A DNA stretch of 25,766 nucleotides from Iamia sp052038315 (GCA_052038315.1 JBQGCF010000002.1:1-25766); one strand, 5' to 3'. Counted from the first letter of the stretch, positions 8,680-15,643 are shown. The notes: generated by a model from the letters alone, not told the origin. Made by a program: numbers and translations.

Positions 8680-8732
8680 GCGAGTTGAGTCGTTTATAGC
8701 CCGAGTGCACATAAACGGCTCAACTCGCTATC
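8676..8732. repeat. Near-perfect 22-bp inverted repeat with 13-bp spacer
   Basis: The arms are 8676-8697 and 8711-8732, matching at 21 of 22 positions (one T/C difference). The central half-site reads CGAGTTGAG, and the spacer is AGCCCGAGTGCAC. The repeat is much richer in A+T than the surroundings. It sits between the stop of the 1342-residue riboswitch-controlled gene (8748) and the start of the ATPase (8666), overlapping the ATPase -10 box. An operator is the favoured reading. A bidirectional terminator is less likely because no T-run follows either arm. Confidence 0.85.
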
Positions 8733-8747
8733 AACGGTCGGCCGACC

Positions 8748-11700
8748 TCAGGGGAAGCGGGTGTGGGCGCGGGTGGCGTACTCGCTGGAGGAGGCGAGGT
8801 GGCGGGCGAGGGCGATGTCGCCGTCGTGGGTCAGGCGGGCGGCCCAGAAGTCCCGGCCGGCGTCGTCGGCGGGGCGGCCCAGGAGGGCCTGGTAGAGGGT
8901 CTCGACCCGGGCCCGGCGGGACTCCAGGGACTGGAACAGCTGGAGGGCCACCCGGCCCCGGCCCTGCGCCGTGGCCCGCGCCGTCCAGTAGGCGACGTCG
9001 TCGGGGGTGGCCGGCCGGCCGAGCAGGGCGTCGTACAGGTCGGCGATCCAGGCATCGGCGGTGCCGCCGGCCCGGGTCACGTACTCGGCCGAGCCGTAGA
9101 AGCCGGCCGCCACGGTGGCGACGGTGCGCCGGCCCGAGGCCAGCTCGCCGGTCCAGTAGGCCAGCTCCCGCGCCCCGGGCGAGCGCCCGAGGGTGTCGGC
9201 GTAGAAGCGGGTGACGACGACCGACAGCCACTCGTCGCTCGTCGCCAGCTCCCGGGCGAGCGTCGAGCGGGGCGTGCCGGCACCGAGGCGGGCGAGCCCG
9301 TCGACCACCTCCGCCGGGGTCGGCGCCCGGTCGAGGAAGTCCTCGTGGGCCGCCCACAGCCACGCCTCGTCGGCGGAGCGGGGCGTCCGGATCGTCCAGG
9401 TGTGGGCGTCGGTGCCGTCGTTGCCGGCCTCGTCGACGACCCGGACCTCGAAGGTGTGGGGACCGGCGGCGAGGCCGGCGTAGGCGATCGGGTCCGGGCA
9501 GGCGGACCAGACGCCGCCGTCGATCCGGCAGTCGACGGCGGCGACGCCGGTGGGGTCCTCGATCGCGTAGGCGAAGGTGGCCGTCGTCGCCGTCGTCCCG
9601 TCCGCCGGGCCCGCCGTGATCGAGACCACCGGGGCGACCGTGTCGGCGGTCCACGTCCACGTCGCCTCGGCGGCGTTGCCCACCGCGTCCTCGGCCCGGA
9701 CGGTCGTGACGTGGGGCCCGTCGGCCGGGGCCGTGGCGGTCCACGGCGACGTGCACGGGGCCCAGTCGGACGTCGCCGTGACCCGGCACTCGACCACGAC
9801 GGCGTCGGAGCCGGCCTCGAAGGCGAAGGGGCCGGTGCGGCTGCCCACGGGGCCGTCCGGGCCGGCGGTCGCCAGCAGCGCCGGCGGCTCGACGTCGATG
9901 GTCCAGCCGATCGAGTCGGTCCCCACCAGCCCGGCCCCGTCGGTGGCCCGCACCTCGACGGTGTGGGCGCCGTGCGTGAGATCGGCCAGCTCGATGGGCG
10001 ACGCCGGCGCCGGCAGCCACGCACCCCCGTCGACCCGGTGCTCGACCGTGGCCGTGGGGTCGTCGACCGTGTAGGCGATGGTCGCCGTCCGCTGCGGGCT
10101 GACGGCGGGCGGCCCGTCGGTGATCTCGACGACCGGGGCGGTGACGTCGGCCGGGTGGAGGACGCCGACGCCGGTGAGGTCGAAGCCGCCGCTGCCGGTG
10201 GTGGGCGTCGGGTCGTGGATGGTCCGGCCGAAGGAGTCGACCGACGGGTCGTCGCCGGCGCCGTGGACGTCGCGGATGCGGACGTGGGTGATGCGGTCGA
10301 GGTCCACCGTGCCGTCCCGCACCTCGGGCCGGTTGGCCAGGAGCGACAGGTCGAACGGGGTGCCCCGGCCGCTGAGGTCCTTGCCGGCCAGGCCGCCCAG
10401 CTCGCCCGGGCTCTGGGTGCCGAAGCCGCCGACGGTGGCGGTCCGCCGGCTGGCCGAGTCGAACCGGACGAAGTCGGTGCCGTCGCTCGACACCTCGACG
10501 TAGCCGAGCTCGAGGAAGTCGTTGGCGCCGGAGGCGAAGCCGTTCTCGAACACGGCCAGGTCGTAGCCCTCGCCGTCGGCGATCGGCGTGGCGAAGGTCA
10601 GGGTGATCGTGCCGTGGTCGCCCAGCACGACGAGGCTGCTGTCGACCGGGCCGTAGGCGTTGGCCGGCACCTGGAAGCTCGGGCTGACGTTGGGCCCGGG
10701 CGTGTACTCGCTGTGGCCGGTCGCCCAGCCGACGATCGCCGGGTCGCTCGCCGCCACGGCGGGGCTGGGGGAGCCCGGCGTCCCCGACGGGGCGTTCCAG
10801 CGGGGGGCGTAGGCGGCGCGGACGTCGTAGACGCTGCTGAAGAGGCCCGCCTCGGCGCAGCCGGCGCCGGCCCTCCGGGCCACGACCCGGATCGTCTGGC
10901 CCTCGTACGGGGCCAGGTCGACGACCGCCCCGGCGGTGAAGGTCGCCTGCGCCGGGTCGGCCTGCAGGTCGGTGAGCACGGCGTGCTCGACCGGGTACCC
11001 GTCGGCCAGCGTGAAGGCCAGGTCCTCCTCCGAGTCGACGATGTCGAAGGTCGGGGCCTGCGGGACGGCGGCGCACTCGGGGGCGCCGAGGACGGTCCAC
11101 GCCCACGTGTCGCTCCCGGTCCGCCGGGCCGGCGTGGTGGCGGTGACCTCCAGGGTGTGGTCGCCGGGGGCGACGCCGGTCAGCTGGTACGGCGACGCGC
11201 ACGGCACCGGCTCGGCGCCGTCGAGCGAGCAGGCGGTGTCGGACTCGACCTCGCTGGAGGTGAAGGTGAAGGCGGCGTCGGCGCTGGTGGTCGTGGCCTC
11301 GGGGCCGGCGTCGATGGCGACCTCCGGCGTCGGGAAGGAGGGGCCGACGGCGGGCGGGGCGTTCTCGCTCGACAGCAGCACGTAGCGCGAGCCCTCGACG
11401 CTGTTGAGCGCCGGCTTGCGGTTGTTGTAGCCCCAGCTCGAGTACTCCCACGTCGCGCCGGGGGCGCTGGAGGGGGCGTGGTAGTAGCTCCAGTAGCCCT
11501 CGTACCAGCAGCTCGGGTAGCCGGCGGCGGGCAGCCCGTCGAGCTGGCACAGCGCGGCGCCGGGGTAGCCGGGGACCGAGCCGACCGGGTAGCCGGCGTT
11601 GGCCAGGGCCGCCCAGCCGCTGATCTGGTCGCCCAGGGCGCAGCGCACGTCGAGCCGGTCGGTCACGACGCGGAGGTCGACGACGACGTTGACGCCCTCG

Positions 11701-12776
11701 TCGGGGGCGCACGCCCCGGCGCGCCAGCGGACGGGCTCCGGCGGCGCCTCGGAGACGGGCGGCGGCGTCATGGCGACGTAGGCCGGAGCGCCGAGGGCCA
11801 GGACGGCCCGCATCGTCGGGGCGCGGAAGGCGGTGAGGCGGACGCCGAGCGGGATCTCCCCGGCGACCACCGCATCGGCCCGGGCGCCGGGGTCCTGGGC
11901 GATGGCGCCCTCGTCGTGGTCCCACACCCCGGCGTCGGTGCCGAGCTGGAGGCCGGTGACGTACCCGGCCGCGGCATCGGCGGCGGTGGCGTGGCCGGCG
12001 GCGCGGAGGGTCTGGGCGGCCAGCCCCACCAGGTCCGACCCGGCGCTCCCGAAGCCCCCGTCGGGGCCCTGCCGGCCGAGGAGCCACGTCTCGGCCTCGG
12101 TCGCGTCGGCGGTCGAGCCGGCGGCCCGCAGTGCCTGCGCGGCCAGGGCGGTGGCCTCGACGTCCCCACAGGTGCTGCCCGCCCACACCGCCGGGAAGGA
12201 GCCGTCGCCGCACTGCGTGCCGGCCAGGGCGGTGGCGGTGGCGGCGGGGACGCCCCCGCTCGTCATGGCCAGGGCCAACACCCCCCGGGCGTGGAGGCCG
12301 ACGCCGGTGGCCGGTGTGCTGCCGCCCCGTGCCGTCGTGAACCGCCCGGCCTCGGTGACGAAGGCCCGCAGCGAGGCGTCGAGGTCGACCCCGCCGACGT
12401 CCGCCGGGTCCTCGCCGTAGACGGCCAGGGCCAGCAGCACGCGGGCGGTGACGTCGAGGGTGAGCGTGCTGGTCGTCCGGGACGCCACCGCGGCGCGGAC
12501 CGACTGCGCCGCGGTGTGCTCGGTGCCGGTCGCGGCCCAGGCCAGGAGGGCGTCGGTGGCGGTCGTCGGCGGCACCGCGACGGCGTCGGTGTGCCAGCGG
12601 TGCTCCTCGGCCAGCCAGCGGCCGGCGGCCTCGGCCGGCGTCGGGGCGGGGTCGGCCTGCGCCCCGGCGGGCGCCGCCGAGGCCACCGGGGCCGACGCCA
12701 CCGGGGCGGACATCACGCCCAGGGCCGGGGCGACGCCCAGCAGCAGGGCGAAGAGACGGGTTCGGGTCCGGTGCAT
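8748..12776 (-). CDS. Giant secreted intrinsic-factor-like protein under cobalamin riboswitch control
   Basis: The 1342-residue protein starts at ATG 12776 with GGAGGA just upstream and a signal peptide (LFALLLGVAPALG, then an Ala-rich cleavage region). Domains in order: an alpha/alpha-barrel with prenyltransferase-type repeats (about 45-345; QCGDGSFPAVW, RQGPDGGFGSAG); a DUF4430-like cap (about 353-465; YPSCWYEGYWSYY, NSVEGS); an Ig-like unit (about 479-550); a surface-protein module (about 655-878; VFENGF, YVEVSSDG, GTPFDL, GSGGFDLTGVGV); three Ig-like repeats (about 880-1128); and three to four DUF4214-like units (about 1130-1342; LYDALLGRPATPDD). The leader holds a cobalamin riboswitch, so the gene is expected to be expressed under B12 shortage. 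The inferred role is a cell-surface cobalamin scavenger. It is a paralogue in plan, though not a close copy, of the protein at 4802-7474. It appears to be a single-gene transcript. Confidence 0.88.
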   Translation of the reverse strand: MHRTRTRLFALLLGVAPALGVMSAPVASAPVASAAPAGAQADPAPTPAEAAGRWLAEEHRWHTDAVAVPPTTATDALLAWAATGTEHTAAQSVRAAVASRTTSTLTLDVTARVLLALAVYGEDPADVGGVDLDASLRAFVTEAGRFTTARGGSTPATGVGLHARGVLALAMTSGGVPAATATALAGTQCGDGSFPAVWAGSTCGDVEATALAAQALRAAGSTADATEAETWLLGRQGPDGGFGSAGSDLVGLAAQTLRAAGHATAADAAAGYVTGLQLGTDAGVWDHDEGAIAQDPGARADAVVAGEIPLGVRLTAFRAPTMRAVLALGAPAYVAMTPPPVSEAPPEPVRWRAGACAPDEGVNVVVDLRVVTDRLDVRCALGDQISGWAALANAGYPVGSVPGYPGAALCQLDGLPAAGYPSCWYEGYWSYYHAPSSAPGATWEYSSWGYNNRKPALNSVEGSRYVLLSSENAPPAVGPSFPTPEVAIDAGPEATTTSADAAFTFTSSEVESDTACSLDGAEPVPCASPYQLTGVAPGDHTLEVTATTPARRTGSDTWAWTVLGAPECAAVPQAPTFDIVDSEEDLAFTLADGYPVEHAVLTDLQADPAQATFTAGAVVDLAPYEGQTIRVVARRAGAGCAEAGLFSSVYDVRAAYAPRWNAPSGTPGSPSPAVAASDPAIVGWATGHSEYTPGPNVSPSFQVPANAYGPVDSSLVVLGDHGTITLTFATPIADGEGYDLAVFENGFASGANDFLELGYVEVSSDGTDFVRFDSASRRTATVGGFGTQSPGELGGLAGKDLSGRGTPFDLSLLANRPEVRDGTVDLDRITHVRIRDVHGAGDDPSVDSFGRTIHDPTPTTGSGGFDLTGVGVLHPADVTAPVVEITDGPPAVSPQRTATIAYTVDDPTATVEHRVDGGAWLPAPASPIELADLTHGAHTVEVRATDGAGLVGTDSIGWTIDVEPPALLATAGPDGPVGSRTGPFAFEAGSDAVVVECRVTATSDWAPCTSPWTATAPADGPHVTTVRAEDAVGNAAEATWTWTADTVAPVVSITAGPADGTTATTATFAYAIEDPTGVAAVDCRIDGGVWSACPDPIAYAGLAAGPHTFEVRVVDEAGNDGTDAHTWTIRTPRSADEAWLWAAHEDFLDRAPTPAEVVDGLARLGAGTPRSTLARELATSDEWLSVVVTRFYADTLGRSPGARELAYWTGELASGRRTVATVAAGFYGSAEYVTRAGGTADAWIADLYDALLGRPATPDDVAYWTARATAQGRGRVALQLFQSLESRRARVETLYQALLGRPADDAGRDFWAARLTHDGDIALARHLASSSEYATRAHTRFP

Positions 12777-12796
12777 CGGGTCCTCCGGCCGGACCC
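12777..12796 (-). promoter_or_regulatory. Hairpin able to sequester the ribosome binding site (riboswitch expression platform)
   Basis: On the minus strand GGGTCC (12796-12791), loop GGCCGGA and GGACCC (12783-12778) form a perfect 6-bp stem one base before the ATG. The Shine-Dalgarno GGAGGA (12786-12781) lies in the loop and 3' arm. This position fits a translational off-switch downstream of the aptamer. Alternative pairing is available, since another GGGTCC lies further upstream in the leader. Confidence 0.55.
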
Positions 12797-12890
12797 GGGC
12801 GACGACGCCCAGGACCGCGGCCGGCGCGCTGGCGCCGAGCGGGACCCTGGGCTCCGTCCCGCAGACCACGGCGGTGCGAGAGCCTCTGAG

Positions 12891-13000
12891 CTCCAGGGCA
12901 GGTGCTCCGACTCGTCGCGACCGCCCGAGGGCGACGCGACCTACGGTTGCGGGTCAGTGCCGGGCTTCGACCGGCTTCCCCCACCAAGGCGCTGTCTGTG
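12891..13000 (-). promoter_or_regulatory. Cobalamin (adenosylcobalamin-class) riboswitch
   Basis: The leader reads, 5' to 3' on the minus strand: GCCTTGGTGGGGGAAGCCGG, then TCGAAGCCCGGCACTGACC, then CGCAACCGTAGG. A variable GC hairpin with GTCGCG and CGCGAC arms follows, then the B12-box-like GAGTCGGAGCACCTGCC. These match in order the conserved core of the cobalamin element (RF00174): GGGAA, the CCGG stem, ACTGaCCCGCAACcGT and AGYCnGgAnACCTGCC. It lies 100-220 bases upstream of the start of the giant barrel protein, in the right orientation. Outer stem P1 was not resolved, so the ends are approximate. Confidence 0.9.
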
Positions 13001-13027
13001 GCGACCGGGGCCGTCCCGGTCGGCGAC

Positions 13028-13057
13028 AACGTGGCCCGCCGCCGCCGACCCGGTCAA
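13028..13057 (-). promoter_or_regulatory. Possible promoter of the riboswitch transcript
   Basis: TTGACC (13057-13052) resembles a -35 box, and 18 bases downstream CACGTT (13033-13028) could be a weak -10. This would start transcription near 13021, shortly before the aptamer. The -10 is poor, so confidence is low. Confidence 0.3.
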
Positions 13058-13068
13058 GCCACGGGACC

Positions 13069-13083
13069 CACCAACATTTGGTG
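13069..13083. repeat. Perfect short inverted repeat CACCAA-CAT-TTGGTG
   Basis: Two 6-bp arms with a 3-base centre abut the stop codon of the B3/B4 gene and precede the riboswitch leader on the same strand. It could be an operator for the riboswitch transcript or a weak hairpin ending the upstream mRNA. No T-run follows. Confidence 0.55.
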
Positions 13084-13800
13084 CTAACCCGGCGACCCGG
13101 GGGCGAGGAGGCGCCGGGTGGCGTGGGCCGGGGCGAGGTGGGCGACGAGGTCGTCGCCGGCGGCGTGGAGGGCGTCGTCGCCCATGGGCCCGAGGGCGTC
13201 GAGGATGAACAGCGCGGTGGTGGTGTCCTCCCGCAGCGCCGTGCGCCGGCACTGGCGCCAGTTCCACCGCCGGCAGGTCACCCCGGCCTCGTCGCCCCAC
13301 ACGACCTCGCCGGGCTCGGGGTGCTCGACGACCTCCTCACCGGCGGCGACGGTGTCGAAGGGCTCCTCGCCGGTGGCCCGGAGCAGGCGGGGCGGGCCGA
13401 CGTAGCGGTCGAGGTCCTCGCCCCCGATCGGCACCAGGTGGGTCACCGAGACGGCGTTGTAGACGTCGGTCAGCCGGTTGACGCGCGGCAGCCCGCCGTC
13501 GACCCGGCGCAGCAACGCCTCCAGGCTGTTGCGGGTCCGCTGGGGCTTGGCCCCGAAGGCCCGGAAGGCCTCGCGCCAGGCGGCGACGTGCTCGAGCTCC
13601 TCGGGCGGGCGCTCCCCCATCCGCTCGGCGGCGGACGCCTCGGCCGCCCGCAGCAGGGCGTCGCCGGCCTCGTCGCCGGGGCCCGGGACCAGCCCGTCGA
13701 CGGCGATCAGCAGGGCGCGGTAGTCCGGCCGCAGGGCGGCCACCGCGTCGTCCACCCACGCCGCCGCCAGCACCGCATCGAGATCGACCCCTCCGGACAT
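13084..13800 (-). CDS. B3/B4 tRNA-binding-domain protein (PheT-related)
   Basis: This 238-residue protein matches the stand-alone B3/B4 domain family (PF03483), related to the editing module of phenylalanyl-tRNA synthetase beta. Recognisable stretches are RNSLEALLRRV, LPRVNRLTDVYNAVSV, GEEPFDTVAAGEEV, EVVWGDEAGVTCRRWNWRQ and TALFILDALG. Free-standing members are thought to act on mischarged tRNA or related substrates, but most are uncharacterised. The start is ATG 13800, preceded by TAGGGT 8 bases upstream and no Shine-Dalgarno, so the mRNA is probably leaderless. It is divergent from the HEAGH gene with 61 bases between starts. Family assignment is good; the physiological substrate is unknown. 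Confidence 0.85.
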   Translation of the reverse strand: MSGGVDLDAVLAAAWVDDAVAALRPDYRALLIAVDGLVPGPGDEAGDALLRAAEASAAERMGERPPEELEHVAAWREAFRAFGAKPQRTRNSLEALLRRVDGGLPRVNRLTDVYNAVSVTHLVPIGGEDLDRYVGPPRLLRATGEEPFDTVAAGEEVVEHPEPGEVVWGDEAGVTCRRWNWRQCRRTALREDTTTALFILDALGPMGDDALHAAGDDLVAHLAPAHATRRLLAPGSPG

Positions 13801-13808
13801 GGCGGCGG

Positions 13809-13814
13809 ACCCTA
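13809..13814 (-). promoter_or_regulatory. Probable -10 box for a leaderless B3/B4 transcript
   Basis: TAGGGT on the minus strand fits the TANNNT core and ends 8 bases before the ATG at 13800. No ribosome binding site is present. Confidence 0.4.
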
Positions 13815-13861
13815 CCCGGGGCGTCGCCACCGGCCCGGGCAGGGTGTGCCAGGGTGACGGG

Positions 13862-14362
13862 ATGGGCGAGGCCACGGCGCTGATCGTCGACCTGCTCGTC
13901 GACATCGGCATCCCGGTCCGATCGGGGCCGGTCACCGGGCCCACCGCGGTGCCGGGCATCGCCATCGCCGACGGCGGGCTGGTGGTCGACCCCGCCGGGC
14001 CGGGCCACGACGGCGACCTGCTCCACGAGGCCGGCCACCTGGCCCTGCTCCCGCCGTCTCAGCGGGCCGTCGCATCCGGGCTGCTCCCCGACGGCACCGG
14101 TGCCGGGCTCGAGCTGGGCGCCATCTGCTGGTCGGTGGCGGCGGCCCACCACCTCGGCCTCGACCTGGCCGTCGTCTTCCACGCCGACGGCTACCGGGGC
14201 GACAGCGCCTGGCTGGTCGAGACCTACGGCTCGGGCGCCGCCCCCGGCCTGCCGCTGCTGGTGTGGGCCGGGCTGGCCTGGGCCCCCGGGACCGAGCCCC
14301 CGGGCCAGGCCCCCTTCCCGGTCCTGCGCCGCTGGCTCCGGGAGACCGAGCTGCCTAGTTGA
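13862..14362 (+). CDS. Small HEAGH-motif protein, putative zinc metallopeptidase-like
   Basis: The 166-residue protein starts at ATG 13862, preceded by AGGGTGACGGG. Its only strong signature is LLHEAGHLALL (about residues 54-64), an HExxH zinc-binding helix. No signal peptide is seen. Two weakly hydrophobic stretches (ICWSVAAAHHLGLDLAVVF and PLLVWAGLAWAPG) follow the motif. I do not recognise the family, and a third zinc ligand cannot be assigned with confidence. The 3' end overlaps the converging SRPBCC gene by 8 bases. A hydrolase function is inferred from the motif only. Confidence 0.75.
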   Translation: MGEATALIVDLLVDIGIPVRSGPVTGPTAVPGIAIADGGLVVDPAGPGHDGDLLHEAGHLALLPPSQRAVASGLLPDGTGAGLELGAICWSVAAAHHLGLDLAVVFHADGYRGDSAWLVETYGSGAAPGLPLLVWAGLAWAPGTEPPGQAPFPVLRRWLRETELPS

Positions 14363-14801
14363 ACCCGTCGACCTTGACGTCGTCGGGCGCAGGGGCCCCG
14401 GCGCCGGTCTCGACGAGGGCCTTCAGGCTCAGCAGGAACGTGGCCCACTTGGTGCTGCAGTGGTGCATGAACTCGACCGGCTCGCGCCAGCCGCGATGGG
14501 CGAACAGGACGGTCGTGTGCTCGCCGTCCTGGCGCAGGTCCCAGTCGATCGTCGTGTCGATCCACTCCTCCGGGCCGTCGACCACCGTCCAGCGGACCCG
14601 CTCGGCGGGCGCCAGCTCGGTGACCTCCATGTCGAAGCCGCCCAGCTCGCCGAAGCGGAACCGCAGCGTGTCGCCCACCCCCTCGGCACCGGTCGTGTCG
14701 GTCGTCCACCAGGCGCTCAGCCCGTCCACCGTCGTCAGCGCGTCGTAGACGCTCGCCGGCGAGTCGGACCGGACGCCCACCTTGTGCAGGATGTCCACCA
14801 T
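14355..14801 (-). CDS. SRPBCC/AHSA1-family protein
   Basis: This 148-residue single-domain protein has the START/Bet v1-like features of the AHSA1 group: an N-terminal strand, SPASVYDALTTVDGLSAWW, a WTVVDGPEEW strand region, and a long C-terminal helix with CSTKWATFLLSLKALVETG. Such proteins carry a hydrophobic pocket; their ligands are usually unknown. It starts at ATG 14801 behind a strong AGGAGGAG site, 3 bases after the stop of the ArsR-like gene, so it is the third gene of a small operon. AHSA1-like proteins commonly travel with ArsR regulators. Confidence 0.87.
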   Translation of the reverse strand: MVDILHKVGVRSDSPASVYDALTTVDGLSAWWTTDTTGAEGVGDTLRFRFGELGGFDMEVTELAPAERVRWTVVDGPEEWIDTTIDWDLRQDGEHTTVLFAHRGWREPVEFMHHCSTKWATFLLSLKALVETGAGAPAPDDVKVDGFN

Positions 14802-14804
14802 CTC

Positions 14805-15158
14805 TCACTCCTCCTGTGTGTCTGTGTGCTTCTGCTGCTCGATCGCCTCGGCGATCTTCTTGATGCGCCGGAGCCGTCCGTCCCACGCCGCCTCGACGGC
14901 GGCGAGCTGGGCGATGGCCCGGTCGAGCTGCGCACCGTCGATCCGGTAGCGCCGCTCCCGCCCGACCGCCGTCCCCCGGACCAGACCGACGCGGTCGAGC
15001 ACGGTGAGGTGCTTGGCCACGGCCTGGCGGGTGACGGGCAGCCGGTCGCTCAGGCTGGTGGCGGTGGCCTCGCCCTCGACGAGGAGGAGGTCCACCATCC
15101 GCCGGCGGGTGGGGTCGCCGATCGCCGACCAGAGGTCGTCGTCGACCACCACGCTCAT
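14805..15158 (-). CDS. ArsR-family winged-helix transcriptional regulator
   Basis: The 117-residue protein shows the ArsR layout: WSAIGDPTRRRMVDLLL, then ATATSLSDRLPVTRQAVAKHL as the helix-turn-helix, and a wing with GRERRYRID, followed by a charged C-terminal helix ending in KHTDTQEE. No cysteine metal-sensing motif is present, so it is of the AHSA1-linked, non-metal type. Its ATG overlaps the stop of the upstream SRPBCC gene (ATGA, 15158-15155). Two matching inverted repeats in the operon promoter are likely its own operators, implying autorepression. Confidence 0.92.
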   Translation of the reverse strand: MSVVVDDDLWSAIGDPTRRRMVDLLLVEGEATATSLSDRLPVTRQAVAKHLTVLDRVGLVRGTAVGRERRYRIDGAQLDRAIAQLAAVEAAWDGRLRRIKKIAEAIEQQKHTDTQEE

Positions 15159-15631
15159 CGGCCCGCCACCAGCTCGGAGACGTAGGTGCCGAGCCGGGGG
15201 ATGTAGTGGTCCCAGCCCGACTCGTGGTCCCGGAGCTCCCGCTCCATGGCCGCCACCTCCCACCCCTTCTCCCGGAAGCCGGTCTCGGTCATGCGGACGT
15301 GCGTGCCGCCGTCGACCGGCGTGAGCACGAAGGTGACCAGCAGCGAGTTGTCCACCGCCGCCGCCTCGTCCTCGGGGTACACCCAGCGGAACGAGAACAG
15401 GTGGCCGGGCACGGCGTCGACCACCGTGACCTTGGGGACGTGGGCGTCGGGCGAGCCCCGCTCGCCGAAGACCAGCTCGCCCTCGGCGCCGGGCGTGGGG
15501 TCGAGGACGGCGTCGTCGGGCCACCAGCCCCTCAGGTGCTCCGGGCTGGTGATGACCTCGAAGACGACGGCGGGCGAGGCCTCGACGTGGATCTCCCGCA
15601 CGATGGTGCCGGGCTGGGTGGTGGTCGACAT
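15155..15631 (-). CDS. SRPBCC/AHSA1-family protein, first gene of the ArsR operon
   Basis: This 158-residue protein has the AHSA1-type pattern: IVREIHVEASPAVVFEVITS, LRGWWPDDAV, LFSFRWVYPED and a C-terminal helix with ERELRDHESGWDHYIPRL. The start is set at ATG 15631 because AAAGGGA lies 5 bases upstream and the SRPBCC fold begins right after. The longer frame to 15721 would run through the promoter operators. It is coupled by ATGA overlap to the ArsR gene and shares only fold-level similarity with the third gene. Confidence 0.88.
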   Translation of the reverse strand: MSTTTQPGTIVREIHVEASPAVVFEVITSPEHLRGWWPDDAVLDPTPGAEGELVFGERGSPDAHVPKVTVVDAVPGHLFSFRWVYPEDEAAAVDNSLLVTFVLTPVDGGTHVRMTETGFREKGWEVAAMERELRDHESGWDHYIPRLGTYVSELVAGR

Positions 15632-15643
15632 GCTGTCCCTTTC

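Noticed and set aside
8676..8732. Inverted repeat as insertion-sequence ends or an intrinsic terminator
   Set aside because: There is no transposase between or beside the arms, only a 13-bp spacer, and no T-run follows either arm. An operator fits better, although a mobile origin is not excluded.
4802..12776. Barrel repeats read as terpene cyclase or prenyltransferase enzymes
   Set aside because: The QxxDGGF-type repeats give the fold, but no DxDD or equivalent catalytic motif is visible. The proteins are secreted with DUF4430-like, Ig-like and DUF4214 domains, and one is under a cobalamin riboswitch.
8763..13208. Very long open frame on the + strand opposite the giant gene
   Set aside because: Its translation is low-complexity Gly/Val/Arg/Asp sequence with no domain, typical of antisense frames in GC-rich genes. 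The minus frame has signal peptide, domains and riboswitch. The same applies to other long antisense frames, such as 4691-7549 (-) and 24435-25346 (+).
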